64,000 bases of DNA from Marinobacter sp. ATCH36 (GTDB taxonomy: Bacteria > Pseudomonadota > Gammaproteobacteria > Pseudomonadales > Oleiphilaceae), in contig NZ_JAMJPL010000001.1 in NCBI RefSeq assembly GCF_023555055.1, positions 1,302,001 to 1,366,000 on the forward strand, written 5' to 3'. Below the pieces are notes generated by a model. The model searched no databases and was not told the DNA's origin. It worked only from the letters and a program-made list of their open reading frames with translations. The position numbers were made by a program, and so were the translations under genes. Positions 47,999 through 57,747 of the stretch are shown here, piece by piece. Numbering within the stretch: the stretch's first letter is position 1; every line of letters begins with the position of its first letter.

Positions 47999-48808
47999 AT
48001 GATGCAACTTATCCCTGTTGGCAACGCTGAAAAGCCCAGAAACCAGTTCCCGCCGGTGACTGTGGGCGACACTCTGATCGGCGAAGACGACATCGCCCGG
48101 GAACTGCAACACCACCCGGCCGAAGAAGTCGCCGAAGCCTGGCACGAAGCCGCCAAAAGCCTCGTCATCCGCGAACTCCTCTTGCAACAGGCCAGCCGCC
48201 TGAACCTGGATGATATCGCCGACGAAGAAGACCGCATCGCCCGCGTGCTGGAACTGGAACTCAACGTACCCGACCCCAGCGAACAGGACTGTGAACGCTT
48301 CTACGCCGCCAACCCCGGCCGCTTCCGCAGCCCGACCCTGATGGCTGTCAGCCACATCCTCCTGGCGGCAGCCCCGGACGACGTCCAGGAACGCATGCGC
48401 CAGGAAGAAGCCGGCCGACAACTGCTTTCGTCCCTACTCGATGGCCGTGCCCAATTCGCAGAACTGGCCAAACAATACTCAGCCTGCGAATCCCGCCACC
48501 AGGGCGGCAGCCTCGGCCAGATCAGCAAAGGCCAGACCGTCGAAGAATTCGAACGCCCGGTCCTCTCCCTCCAGGAAGGCCTGAACCCGGAACTGATCGA
48601 AACCCGCTACGGCTGGCACCTGGTCCGCATCGACCAGCGCATTGACGGTGAGCAGTTACCTTACGAGCACGTTAAGCCCCAGATCCGGCAGTACCTGAGC
48701 GAAAGCGTGACCAGACGGGCCTTCCGGCAATACCTGCAGGTACTGGCAGCGGAAACCGGTGTCGAAGGTGTCGATCTGGAAATACCTGATTCGCCGTTGA
48801 TGCAGTAA
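47999..48808 (+). CDS. Parvulin-type peptidylprolyl isomerase (NifM-like)
   Basis: 269 residues, no signal peptide, so cytoplasmic. Parvulin domain (about 115-235): SHILLAAAPDD, AELAKQYSACESRHQGGSLGQISKGQTVEEFERPVLSL, ETRYGWHLVRID. Immediately after narI, with GGAG before the start; a PPIase in this place is common in Pseudomonas-type nar operons. May help NarGHI folding. Confidence 0.88.
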   Translation: MMQLIPVGNAEKPRNQFPPVTVGDTLIGEDDIARELQHHPAEEVAEAWHEAAKSLVIRELLLQQASRLNLDDIADEEDRIARVLELELNVPDPSEQDCERFYAANPGRFRSPTLMAVSHILLAAAPDDVQERMRQEEAGRQLLSSLLDGRAQFAELAKQYSACESRHQGGSLGQISKGQTVEEFERPVLSLQEGLNPELIETRYGWHLVRIDQRIDGEQLPYEHVKPQIRQYLSESVTRRAFRQYLQVLAAETGVEGVDLEIPDSPLMQ

Positions 48809-48831
48809 AGCGTCCACCCGAAAACTCTGGA

Positions 48832-48942
48832 GACTGGCGGGGGCCTCCTTTCCAAAACTGTGCGGAGCCATGGATGGCGGAGCTCAAGCGTCACATGGAC
48901 GTGCCGAAGGAGCGTGTTTCGGAAAGGAGGCCCCCGCCAGTC
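48832..48942. repeat. Conserved-core/variable-arm inverted repeat, copy B
   Basis: Arms of 27 nt (48832-48858 and 48916-48942) pair with one mismatch. Core 57 nt: opens TGTGCGGAGCCATGGATGG and ends GTGCCGAAGGAGCGT. Lies 24 nt after the PPIase stop, where it could end the nar transcript. Core is nearly identical to copy C, but arms differ in their outer part. Confidence 0.85.
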
Positions 48943-48957
48943 TGCGCGCCAGAGACC

Positions 48958-49011
48958 AAGCGCCACGTGGATGGGCTTGAGCGTGTTTTGGACAGGGGTT
49001 CCCCGCCAGCC
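48958..49011. repeat. Truncated copy B2 of the inverted repeat
   Basis: Contains only the right half of the core (AAGCGCCACGTGGATGGGC...GAGCGT) and a right arm ending CCCCGCCAGCC. The left arm and the CATGGATGG half of the core are missing, so it cannot form the stem. Directly after copy B, suggesting a partial duplication. Confidence 0.65.
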
Positions 49012-49030
49012 TATGCACCAAAGACCATCT

Positions 49031-49083
49031 TTGAGGTAAGTCAATTACTCAGTAATAACCCCCCATCTACCCCCATAGGGGGA
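49031..49083 (+). promoter_or_regulatory. Dnr/FNR-type box and NarL-like palindrome upstream of dnr
   Basis: TTGAG-GTAA-GTCAA (49031-49044) is nine of ten to the TTGAC/GTCAA form. TACCCCC-AT-AGGGGGA (49068-49083) has NarL 7-2-7 geometry. Both lie 74-126 nt before the regulator's ATG. Suggests autoregulation or FNR control plus a nitrate input. Confidence 0.5.
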
Positions 49084-49156
49084 GCGATTTTCCCCCCAAG
49101 CCCCTCTACTATAAAACCAGATATGAAATGCATTATTAATGCAGAGGGCAAACACA

Positions 49157-49906
49157 ATGGCACTGATACAAACCGCCGAAACACGCTACAGCAAACCGGT
49201 ACTGGTTGCCGTCAACAAATCTATAGAAGAGGACGACACCCTGGCCCCAATGCGCCAGCATGCTCTCTTCTCATCGCTGACCGACGACGACCTGACCGCA
49301 TTGATGCAACAGTCCAGACGCCTGCGCCTTGGCCATCACCAACTGCTGTATCGTCAGGACATGCCAGCCCACCATTTCTTCTTTGTGGTATCCGGCCGGC
49401 TTCGCCTCTATCGCCTTGATGCCTCTGGCATAGACCGCACACTGGACAGCATAGCCCCCGGCGACTGCTTCGCCGAAGTGATGATCTACGCAGACCCGGC
49501 CAGGTACGCCTGTTACGCCGAAGCGCTCAAATCCAGCGAAGTATTGATGATACCCGTCAAGGTTTACCAGGATTTGCTGGAAAGGAAGCCCGAATACACC
49601 CAGGCAGCCCTGCGCCATTACGCCAAGCGCGCTATTGCACGATTTCACGACCTGGAAATCATGACTGTCCAGAGCGCCCGTGACCGCCTGATCCGTTACC
49701 TGATCGACCTTTTGCCCAGCGGCGTTGAGGAGGGGAGTGAAGTAGAACTGCCCTTACCGAAATGCCTCGTCGCATCCCGCCTGGCCATGCAGCCGGAAAC
49801 TTTCTCGCGGATTCTGGCAGAGCTGAAATCAAACGGACTTGTGCGGGTTAACCGCAGCCGGTTGTTTATCTCCAACCCGGCCCGACTCATCCAGATCAGC
49901 CAGTAA
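49157..49906 (+). CDS. dnr: Crp/Fnr-family denitrification regulator (Dnr-like)
   Basis: 249 residues: cyclic-nucleotide-binding-like sensor domain (about 30-140; SGRLRLYRLDASGIDRTLDSIAPGDCFAE) and a C-terminal HTH (LPLPKCLVASRLAMQPETFSRILAELKSNGLVRV). Lacks the N-terminal cysteine set of an [4Fe-4S] FNR, so it is of the Dnr/DNR heme-type NO-sensing class. Position between nar and nos supports control of denitrification. The symbol is by family and context. Confidence 0.85.
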   Translation: MALIQTAETRYSKPVLVAVNKSIEEDDTLAPMRQHALFSSLTDDDLTALMQQSRRLRLGHHQLLYRQDMPAHHFFFVVSGRLRLYRLDASGIDRTLDSIAPGDCFAEVMIYADPARYACYAEALKSSEVLMIPVKVYQDLLERKPEYTQAALRHYAKRAIARFHDLEIMTVQSARDRLIRYLIDLLPSGVEEGSEVELPLPKCLVASRLAMQPETFSRILAELKSNGLVRVNRSRLFISNPARLIQISQ

Positions 49907-49928
49907 AGACCCAAGGCAGGAACCTTAA

Positions 49929-50330
49929 ATGATCTCAAGTTACACCGATTTGCTCAGAGCCGCTGATGCGGAAGCTGATCCCCAGCGCCTTTTGTTCGTG
50001 TTCTGCCGCGCCGAACTGCCGGACGACGCATCCAAAGCCGAAAAGGCCGCCTTTGCCAACGGAGAGGGCGGTGCCCTGACGCCCGTCGTTTGCGTCGACA
50101 AGGCGCTTGATGAAGTCAGTGATTTCGACGCGCTTGTAGAGGAGTCGCGGGAGACCGGACAAGCGTGGGATGTGGTTTTTGTTGCTGCAATGTCTGGCCG
50201 TGGCGGTATGAAACCGTCCTCCGACGAAGCACAACAGCCTCTCACAATGATGGTGGAATCGATCCGCCTGGGCCACGTGGGCAATTACCTGCCATTGGAC
50301 AAAAATGGCCAGGCGGTTGCTTTGGGTTAG
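49929..50330 (+). CDS. Conserved small cytoplasmic protein between dnr and nosR
   Basis: 133 residues; contains LLFVFCRAELPDDA and GGALTPVVCVDK, with VFVAAMSGRGG near the middle. Similar proteins are, to my knowledge, sometimes called ribonucleotide reductase subunit alpha in databases, but the length and sequence do not support that. Function unknown; its link to denitrification genes is conserved in related genomes as far as I recall. Starts 20 nt after dnr. Confidence 0.7.
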   Translation: MISSYTDLLRAADAEADPQRLLFVFCRAELPDDASKAEKAAFANGEGGALTPVVCVDKALDEVSDFDALVEESRETGQAWDVVFVAAMSGRGGMKPSSDEAQQPLTMMVESIRLGHVGNYLPLDKNGQAVALG

Positions 50331-50381
50331 TCGCTTTAAATAAGTGTTCTAGATGTTCTTAATTTGTGCCAGGGGGGTGTT

Positions 50382-52541
50382 GTGAGTTTTATTCAACGTG
50401 CTGCCATATTGATTGTCGGGATTTTATGTCTTGTCCTGACTACATTTACGACGGCCATGGCAGCGGCTCCCAGAGAGTATGAGCCAGCGGCAGCCCGTCA
50501 GGTAATCAAGAAAGCGTTCCCCGCTGTCAACGACATCTCTCCGCGGAAGGATAACCGCGCCATCCAGGAGCTTCGCCGTCATGAAGAGCTTCTGGGTTAC
50601 GCCTATCAGACCCTGGACTTTGTTCAGACGCCTGCTTATTCCGGCAAACCCCTAAACGCCATTGTGGTGCTCGATACCGAGGGCGAGATCAAGGGCGCGC
50701 GAGTGATACACCACGATGAGCCGATTCTTCTGATCGGTATTCCCGAAATCAAGATGCACGAATTTACTGACCAGTACGTCGGACTCAAGGCAGACCAGAG
50801 AGTCACAGTTGGCGGTAAATCGTCCGAGCGCCGCGTTGCCGTGGACGGCCTGTCAGGCGCCACGGTTACGGTGATGGTGATCAACGAAGTCATCATGAAA
50901 ACAGCTCACCGTGTTGGCGCCGAGCTTGGACTTGTTGAGGGTGGAGGTGACGCCAGGCCGCCAAAAGCAGAGCTTCGGACCGGTGACTTCACGGAAAGAA
51001 GCTGGGAAGAGCTGACCGGTGATGGCTCTGTTCGCCGTCTGTTGCTTTCACGGGGGCAAGTGGATGATTCGTTCAAGGGTACCGAGGCAGAAGGCGTTGA
51101 TGAAGCCGCTCCGGCCGAGCGTGACGAGGCACTGATAGATCTCTACACCGGCTACCTCAACGTTCCCACGATCGGCGAGAACCTGCTGGGTGAAAGCCAG
51201 TATCAGTGGCTTATGTCCGAACTGAAGGAAGGTGAGCACGCCATCGCGGTGATGGCGAGCGGGGAATACTCTTTCAAAGGCTCTGGCTATGTGCGTGGCG
51301 GTATCTTCGACCGCATCCAGATTCGCCAGTTCGGCGATACCTTCAATTTCCGTGATCTGGACTTTCACCGCCTGAGTGATGTTTATGTCGACGGTATTCC
51401 TGGCTTCTCCGAAATGGCGATCTTCATCATTCGCCAGCAGTACAATTTCGACCCGGGTACACCCTGGTCGCTGGAGCTTTCCGTCAAGCGCCAGACCGGT
51501 CCCCTGGACAGCGAGTTTGCGGTATTCCCGCTGGAATACCAGTTGCCGGACAAGTATTTCACCCGTCCGGAGGTCGAGCTGACCGAGGAGGAATGGCTGG
51601 AAACCCAGCCCTTGTGGGTGCAGGTCTGGTATCAGCGCCAGTTCCAGGTCGTTGTTCTGGGCATCGGTATCGGTGTCCTGATGTTCATACTGTTCTTACA
51701 GGACTGGCTGGTTAAGAAGCCCAAGGTGACTCGTTGGATACGCCATGCATTTCTGACCTATACCCTGTTCTTTATTGGTTGGTATGCCCTGGGGCAACTG
51801 TCCATCGTCAACGTGCTGACGTTCGTGAACAGCCTGATCAGCGGATTCAAGTGGGAAACCTTCCTGGTTGACCCGGTGATCTTCATTCTCTGGGCCACGG
51901 TCGCCGGTATTGTTCTGCTGTGGGGCAGGGCTGTTTACTGTGGCTGGCTGTGCCCGTTCGGTGCCTTGCAGGAGCTGGTGAACGAAATTGCCCGCAAGCT
52001 CAAGGTGCCCCAGTACACGGTACCGTTCGCTATTCACGAACGCCTGTGGGCGATCAAGTACATCATCCTGCTGGTGCTGTTCGGCGTCTCCCTGGATTCC
52101 CTGGCTACCGCCGAGAAAATGGCCGAGATAGAGCCGTTCAAGACAGCCATAACCCTGCGCTTTGACCGTAGCTGGCCCTTCGTTACCTACGCTGTGCTGT
52201 TGGTGGTTATAAACATGTTCACCCGCAAAGTCTTTTGCCGGTACATGTGCCCCCTCGGAGCGGCGCTGGCTCTGCCCACCAAACTGCGAGTTTTCGATTG
52301 GCTGAAACGTCGTAAAGAGTGCGGGAACCCCTGTCGGTTATGCGACCACGAATGCGAAGTTCAGGCAATTCATCCCGACGGCACCATCAATTACCAGGAA
52401 TGCCACTACTGCCTGGACTGCCAGATGACCTATTTCGACGACAACAAGTGCCCGCCATTGATAGTCAAACGCCGCGGCAAACGCCGGGGCCATAACGCAC
52501 CGGGCCATCCGGAACAGATTCCGGTCACCCAGGTGACATAA
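50382..52541 (+). CDS. nosR: Nitrous oxide reductase regulator/electron donor NosR
   Basis: 719 residues with the GTG start at 50382, which follows AGGGGGGT. Signal peptide, periplasmic FMN-binding domain (FMN-threonine motif LSGATVTVMVI), spans at about 430-640, then polyferredoxin cysteines (CGWLCPFGAL, CRYMCPLGAAL) and cytoplasmic [4Fe-4S] motifs CGNPCRLCDHECEVQ and CHYCLDCQ. Supplies electrons to NosZ and is needed for its expression. Separated from nosZ by 56 nt. Confidence 0.95.
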   Translation: MSFIQRAAILIVGILCLVLTTFTTAMAAAPREYEPAAARQVIKKAFPAVNDISPRKDNRAIQELRRHEELLGYAYQTLDFVQTPAYSGKPLNAIVVLDTEGEIKGARVIHHDEPILLIGIPEIKMHEFTDQYVGLKADQRVTVGGKSSERRVAVDGLSGATVTVMVINEVIMKTAHRVGAELGLVEGGGDARPPKAELRTGDFTERSWEELTGDGSVRRLLLSRGQVDDSFKGTEAEGVDEAAPAERDEALIDLYTGYLNVPTIGENLLGESQYQWLMSELKEGEHAIAVMASGEYSFKGSGYVRGGIFDRIQIRQFGDTFNFRDLDFHRLSDVYVDGIPGFSEMAIFIIRQQYNFDPGTPWSLELSVKRQTGPLDSEFAVFPLEYQLPDKYFTRPEVELTEEEWLETQPLWVQVWYQRQFQVVVLGIGIGVLMFILFLQDWLVKKPKVTRWIRHAFLTYTLFFIGWYALGQLSIVNVLTFVNSLISGFKWETFLVDPVIFILWATVAGIVLLWGRAVYCGWLCPFGALQELVNEIARKLKVPQYTVPFAIHERLWAIKYIILLVLFGVSLDSLATAEKMAEIEPFKTAITLRFDRSWPFVTYAVLLVVINMFTRKVFCRYMCPLGAALALPTKLRVFDWLKRRKECGNPCRLCDHECEVQAIHPDGTINYQECHYCLDCQMTYFDDNKCPPLIVKRRGKRRGHNAPGHPEQIPVTQVT

Positions 52542-52597
52542 AAAAAGCAGTTAAACCAAATGCAATACCGCCATGACCAACAACGGAGTTGGACGCT

Positions 52598-54487
52598 ATG
52601 AAAAAGAGAGAAGATATCGACAACAATGCACTGGACGAGAGCGGCCTGAGTCGCCGTAAATTCCTTGGTGCTACTGCAATGGCTGGTGCCGTAGGCGCAA
52701 CCGGCCTGGGTGGGGCTGTAATGACTCGGGAGTCCTGGGCTGCGGCCGTCAAGGACGCCAGGAGCAAGGTTCATGTAGGTCCCGGCGAGCTCGACGAATA
52801 CTACGGCTTCTGGAGTGGTGGCCACCAGGGTGAGGTTCGTGTGCTTGGCATACCGTCAATGCGCGAGTTGATGCGTATCCCGGTGTTCAACGTGGACTCG
52901 GCGACCGGCTGGGGTATCACCAACGAGAGCAAGGACGTGCTGGGTCACGACAATACCTACCTGAACGGTGACTGCCACCACCCCCACATCTCGATGGAAG
53001 ACGGGCGTTACGACGGCAAGTATCTGTTTATCAACGACAAGGCCAACACCCGGGTAGCTCGTATTCGTCTCGATATTATGAAGACGGACAAGATCACACA
53101 CATACCGAACGTCCAGGCCATTCACGGCCTGCGGCTGCAGAAAGTGCCCCGTACCAAGTACGTGTTCTGCAATGCCGAGTTCGTGATTCCACATCCGAAC
53201 GATGGCAGCGAATACAGCCTTGAGAACAGCTACACCATGTTCAACGCTATTGACGCGGATACCATGGAAGTAGCCTGGCAGGTGATTGTGGACGGCAACC
53301 TGGATAACACCGATGCCGACTATACCGGCAAGTACGCCGCATCCACCTGCTACAACTCGGAAAAAGCAGCAGACCTGGCTGGCACCATGCGTAACGACCG
53401 TGACTGGGTGGTGGTGTTCAACGTTGAACGTATTGAGGCGGCCATCAAAGCTGGCAACTTCAAGACCGTTGGCGATTCCGAGGTCCCCGTAGTGGACGGC
53501 CGCGGTGAATCCGAGGTTACCCGTTACATTCCGGTGGCGAAGAACCCGCATGGTCTGAATACCTCACCGGATGGCAAGTATTTCATTGCCAACGGTAAGC
53601 TGTCACCGACCTGCTCTGTTATCCAGATCGACAAGCTGGATGACCTGTTCGACAATAAGATCGAGCTGCGTGATGCCATTGTTGCCGAGCCGGAGCTTGG
53701 CCTCGGGCCTCTGCATACCACCTTTGATGGTCGTGGCAACGCCTACACTACGCTGTTTATTGATAGTCAAGTGTGTAAGTGGAACATCGCCGATGCCATC
53801 AAGAACTATAACGGAGAGAAGACCAATTACATCCGCCAGAAGCTGGATGTTCACTACCAGCCGGGACACAACCACGCGTCCCTGACCGAGTCCCGCGATG
53901 CGGATGGCAAATGGCTGGTGGTACTGTCGAAGTTCTCCAAGGACCGCTTCCTGCCGGTAGGCCCGCTGCATCCGGAGAATGATCAGCTGATTGATATTTC
54001 CGGTGAGGAAATGAAACTGGTTCACGATGGTCCGGCCTTTGCGGAGCCACACGACTGTATCCTCATTCGTCGTGATCAGATCAAGACCAAGAAGATCTAC
54101 ACACGTGACGATCCGTTCTTTGCCAGCGCTCGTGAGCAGGCAGAGAAGGACGGGATTACTCTGGAAGCTGCCAACGAGATGGTCCGTGATGGCAACAAAG
54201 TTCGCGTCTACATGACCTCTGTGGCGCCGCAGTTCGGCACTACGGAGTTCAAGGTCAAGGAGGGTGATGAGGTTACGGTGTATGTGACCAACCTGGACTC
54301 CATTGAAGACGTGTCTCACGGGTTCGTTATGGTAAACCATGGTGTGAGTATGGAGATCAGTCCGCAGCAGACGGCTTCTGTGACCTTTACGGCGGGTAAG
54401 CCGGGGGTTTACTGGTACTACTGCAGTTGGTTCTGTCATGCGTTGCACATGGAGATGGGTGGTCGCATGTTGGTAGAGAAGGCCTGA
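52598..54487 (+). CDS. nosZ: Nitrous oxide reductase NosZ
   Basis: 629 residues, clade I type with Tat signal ([17 protein letters not shown]). Reduces N2O to N2 in the periplasm. The CuZ histidines begin in [11 protein letters not shown] and continue through the propeller; the C-terminal CuA cupredoxin carries C609, C613, H617 and M620 in [16 protein letters not shown] is 10 nt before the start. Followed by inverted repeat C before nosD. Confidence 0.97.
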   Translation: MKKREDIDNNALDESGLSRRKFLGATAMAGAVGATGLGGAVMTRESWAAAVKDARSKVHVGPGELDEYYGFWSGGHQGEVRVLGIPSMRELMRIPVFNVDSATGWGITNESKDVLGHDNTYLNGDCHHPHISMEDGRYDGKYLFINDKANTRVARIRLDIMKTDKITHIPNVQAIHGLRLQKVPRTKYVFCNAEFVIPHPNDGSEYSLENSYTMFNAIDADTMEVAWQVIVDGNLDNTDADYTGKYAASTCYNSEKAADLAGTMRNDRDWVVVFNVERIEAAIKAGNFKTVGDSEVPVVDGRGESEVTRYIPVAKNPHGLNTSPDGKYFIANGKLSPTCSVIQIDKLDDLFDNKIELRDAIVAEPELGLGPLHTTFDGRGNAYTTLFIDSQVCKWNIADAIKNYNGEKTNYIRQKLDVHYQPGHNHASLTESRDADGKWLVVLSKFSKDRFLPVGPLHPENDQLIDISGEEMKLVHDGPAFAEPHDCILIRRDQIKTKKIYTRDDPFFASAREQAEKDGITLEAANEMVRDGNKVRVYMTSVAPQFGTTEFKVKEGDEVTVYVTNLDSIEDVSHGFVMVNHGVSMEISPQQTASVTFTAGKPGVYWYYCSWFCHALHMEMGGRMLVEKA

Positions 54488-54551
54488 TCTTCTCTTGTCC
54501 GATCCTTGGCTGGGGCTCCTTCGGGAGGCCTGGCTTGGGAGAAGCAATCCA

Positions 54552-54652
54552 AGAGGAAAGCCCTTTCCAAAACACGCTCCTTCGGCACATCCATGTGACG
54601 CTTGGGCTCCGCCATCCATGGCTCCGCACAGTTTTGGAAAGGGCTTTCCTCT
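54552..54652. repeat. Conserved-core/variable-arm inverted repeat, copy C (inside the nos operon)
   Basis: 22-nt perfect arms (54552-54573 and 54631-54652) flank a 57-nt core in reverse orientation. The core matches copy B at almost all positions. Sits between nosZ and nosD, 65 nt after the nosZ stop, so transcription of nosDFYL must cross it or start after it. Confidence 0.85.
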
Positions 54653-54709
54653 CGGCTTGCCGCACTTGGAAGCAGGCCGCTGTCTGTTTCAACTTTGTGA
54701 GATGTATTG

Positions 54710-55975
54710 ATGCAAAAAATCATGCGTTATGGGGTGGCCCTGGCCGTCGCCCTGTTATCGCTGACCGCGAATGCGGACCTTCAGGACGAGCTTGATGCAC
54801 TGGAACCCGGTGCGGTTTTCGAGCTGCCTCCCGAGCAACTTTCGTCGCTGGATTTTCGGGTGCCTGGTGTGACGGTTTCGTGTCATGCCGAGACGGTCAT
54901 CGACGGGAAAGGTGATGGTAACGCCATCGATATCCTGGCGGAGGAGGTGACGTTTTCCGGTTGTGAGGTGCGTAACTGGGGTGGTGACCTGAACGAGCTG
55001 GATGCGGGGATTTTTGTGGCGCCGGAGGCTCGGGGGGCGGTGATTGAGAATAATCGTTTGCGGGGGCCGGCGTTTGGTGTCTGGTTGGATGCGACCCCCG
55101 ATGTGACGGTTCGTAATAATCGCATTCGCGGGGATGCGTCTATTCGTTCCCAGGACCGGGGCAATGGGATTCATCTGTTCAATACGACTGGGGCGCTGAT
55201 TGAGGGGAATGATATCAGTCAGACCCGGGATGCCATTTATATTGAGACCGCCAATAACAACGAGATCCGCAACAATGTGATGACGGATCTGCGTTATGGC
55301 ATTCATTACATGTATTCGATGCACAATCTGCTGGAAGGCAATGTCACCCGGGGCACGCGAACCGGGTATGCGTTGATGCAGAGTAAGTACCTGAAGGTGT
55401 TCAACAATCGGTCCGAGAATGACGAGAACTACGGCATTCTGATGAACTTCATCACCAATTCCGAGCTGCGTGGCAATGTGGTGACGGGGGTGTCCCAGGG
55501 GCATACGGCCGGTGTTTCGATTTCCGGTGCCGAGGGTAAGGCGGTGTTTATCTATAACTCGCTGTACAACACCTTCGAAGATAATGTGTTCCGTGATAGC
55601 AACATTGGTATCCATCTGACGGCGGGCTCGGAGGAGAACGAGATGTTCAGCAACGCGTTTGTGAATAACCAGCGCCAGGTGAAGTATGTGGCCACCCGCA
55701 CCCAGGAATGGTCAAAGGAAGGGCGTGGCAATTACTGGAGCGATTATCTGGGGTGGGATCGCAACCAGGATGGCATTGGCGATGTCGCCTATGAGCCCAA
55801 TGACAATGTGGACCGGCTGCTGTGGAAATATCCGGAAGCCAAGGTGCTGATGTTCAGCCCGGCGGTGGATACCCTGCGCTGGGTGCAGGATGCGTTTCCC
55901 GTGGTCAAAGCCGCTGGCGTGAGTGACTCCCATCCGCTGATGCGCCAGCCCGAATCTCTACAACCGGAGTCGTGA
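54710..55975 (+). CDS. nosD: Nitrous oxide reductase maturation protein NosD
   Basis: 421 residues. Signal peptide (cleavage after ANA), then a right-handed beta-helix of repeating parallel strands with many N/D turns (NNRIRGDASI, GNDISQTRDAIYIETANNN). Delivers copper/sulfur to NosZ in the periplasm together with NosFY. ATG at 54710 overlaps an alternative TTG. Overlaps nosF by one base (TGATG). Confidence 0.95.
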   Translation: MQKIMRYGVALAVALLSLTANADLQDELDALEPGAVFELPPEQLSSLDFRVPGVTVSCHAETVIDGKGDGNAIDILAEEVTFSGCEVRNWGGDLNELDAGIFVAPEARGAVIENNRLRGPAFGVWLDATPDVTVRNNRIRGDASIRSQDRGNGIHLFNTTGALIEGNDISQTRDAIYIETANNNEIRNNVMTDLRYGIHYMYSMHNLLEGNVTRGTRTGYALMQSKYLKVFNNRSENDENYGILMNFITNSELRGNVVTGVSQGHTAGVSISGAEGKAVFIYNSLYNTFEDNVFRDSNIGIHLTAGSEENEMFSNAFVNNQRQVKYVATRTQEWSKEGRGNYWSDYLGWDRNQDGIGDVAYEPNDNVDRLLWKYPEAKVLMFSPAVDTLRWVQDAFPVVKAAGVSDSHPLMRQPESLQPES

Positions 55976-56907
55976 TGAGCTGTTTCCGTCTCGAGAATGT
56001 GAGTTACCGCTACGACAAGGCCCTTGTGCTCAACGGTGTTGATCTGCGCCTGGAGCCCGGGGAAATCCTCGGGCTGTTCGGGCACAACGGAGCTGGCAAA
56101 ACCACCTGTATCAAGCTGATCCTGGGGTTGATGACGCCGACTCAGGGCAAACTGTCGGTGCTCGACGGCGAGGCGGGAGATCCCCACGTTACTCAGCACA
56201 TCGGTTACCTGCCAGAGAATGTGATGTTCTATCCGCAGCTGACCGGTCGGGAGATTCTGAACCATTTCGCGCGACTGAAAGGGGCACCCCTGAAGCAGGT
56301 GCCGCAATTGCTGGAGCAGGTGGGGCTCGGTGACGCCATGAATGCGCGGGTGAAGACCTATTCCAAAGGCATGCGACAGCGCCTGGGGCTTGCCCAGGCG
56401 CTTCTCGGCAAGCCGAAACTTCTGATGCTGGACGAACCCACGGTGGGGCTGGACCCGGTGGCAACCGCGGATCTGTACCGGCTGTTGCGCAAATTGCGGG
56501 ATGAAGGCACGGGCATCGTGCTGTGTTCCCATGTGCTTCCCGGTGTAGAACCCTACATAGACCGGGCTGCGATCCTTACCGATGGTGCCGTGAAGGCCGT
56601 GGGCGACCTGGCCTCCCTGCGTCGCCAGGCGAATATGCCGGTGACTCTCTCCATTGAACCGGCCAATGGCACGTCGGCGCTGGAAAAAGTCATTGCCGAT
56701 GCCTCAGCGGGCAATGGCCTGATGATCAAGAAAGATAATGGAAAACTGCAGGTAGACGTACGCCCATCGGAGAAAATGGCGATGATTCAGGCCCTGCTGA
56801 ACTCCGGTGAAGTTCAGGACCTGGGTATTCATCAACCCACCCTGGAGGACGTATACGTGCACTTTATTGGCTCCGGTGGTCTTGCCCATCGTGGAGGTGC
56901 CCAATGA
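55975..56907 (+). CDS. nosF: Copper ABC transporter ATPase NosF
   Basis: 310 residues. Walker A GHNGAGKTT, signature YSKGMRQRLGLAQAL, Walker B LLMLDEPTVGLDP. Works with NosY and NosD in CuZ assembly. The ATG overlaps the nosD stop. Confidence 0.95.
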   Translation: MSCFRLENVSYRYDKALVLNGVDLRLEPGEILGLFGHNGAGKTTCIKLILGLMTPTQGKLSVLDGEAGDPHVTQHIGYLPENVMFYPQLTGREILNHFARLKGAPLKQVPQLLEQVGLGDAMNARVKTYSKGMRQRLGLAQALLGKPKLLMLDEPTVGLDPVATADLYRLLRKLRDEGTGIVLCSHVLPGVEPYIDRAAILTDGAVKAVGDLASLRRQANMPVTLSIEPANGTSALEKVIADASAGNGLMIKKDNGKLQVDVRPSEKMAMIQALLNSGEVQDLGIHQPTLEDVYVHFIGSGGLAHRGGAQ

Positions 56908-57734
56908 ACAGCATCTGGACCATTGCACGTAAAGAGCTCAGTGACAGCCTGCGCAACCGCTGGCTGATCGCCATCGCGCTGGTGTTTGCCGTGCTGGCCC
57001 TCGGTATTGCCTGGTTTGGCGCAGCGGCATCGGGGCAGGTTGGCTATGCTTCCACGCCCGCAACCATTGCCAGCCTCGCCAGCCTGGGTATTTTCCTGAT
57101 CCCGCTGATTGCGCTACTACTGGCTTACGACGCCATCGTAGGCGAAGAAGAAGGCGGCACACTGCTCCTGCTGATGACCTATCCCCTGAGCCGTGGCCAG
57201 CTATTGTTCGGCAAATTCCTCGGCCATGGCCTCACCCTGGCATTTGCCACTCTGATCGGTTTTGGCGTCGCCGGTGTGGCCATCGCCCTGCTGGTGGACG
57301 ACGTAGCTGTTGGCGCTCTCGCTGCCGCCATGTTCCGGTTTATTGTCTCCACCATCCTGCTGGGTTGGGGTTTCATTGCGCTGGCCTACGTGATCAGCGT
57401 CCGCGTCAGCGAAAAACCCGTAGCCGCCGGCCTGGCCCTCGGAATCTGGTTCTTCTTTGTACTGATCTTCGACCTGATGCTCCTCGGCACACTGGTGGCC
57501 AGCGAAGGCAAACTGAACCCCGAACTGCTGCCCTGGCTGCTAATGCTCAACCCCACCGACATCTACCGCCTGCTCAACATCGTCGCCTTTGGCGAGGGTG
57601 CCCAGTTAAGCGGTGTACTGAGCCTGGGGGCGGACCTGCCCATTGGCGCGGCAGGGTTGTGGTTTGCCCTGGTGCTCTGGTTTGTTATCCCCATTACCGG
57701 CGCCTGGGCCCTGTTCCGTCGCCGCCGCATCTAA
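56904..57734 (+). CDS. nosY: ABC transporter permease NosY
   Basis: 276 residues, six spans, ABC-2 type permease (NSIWTIARKELSDSLRNRWL at the N-terminus; YDAIVGEEEGGTLLLLMTYPLSRGQLLFGKFLGH). Overlaps nosF by 4 nt. Confidence 0.93.
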   Translation: MNSIWTIARKELSDSLRNRWLIAIALVFAVLALGIAWFGAAASGQVGYASTPATIASLASLGIFLIPLIALLLAYDAIVGEEEGGTLLLLMTYPLSRGQLLFGKFLGHGLTLAFATLIGFGVAGVAIALLVDDVAVGALAAAMFRFIVSTILLGWGFIALAYVISVRVSEKPVAAGLALGIWFFFVLIFDLMLLGTLVASEGKLNPELLPWLLMLNPTDIYRLLNIVAFGEGAQLSGVLSLGADLPIGAAGLWFALVLWFVIPITGAWALFRRRRI

Positions 57735-57747
57735 TCTGGAGAATTCC

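Noticed and set aside
48874..49419. Open frame of 181 codons crossing repeat B and the start of dnr
   Set aside because: Its first part is repeat sequence and the rest is out of frame with dnr.
54427..54795. Small open frames on both strands over repeat C
   Set aside because: They translate the repeat core and parts of nosZ and nosD out of frame.
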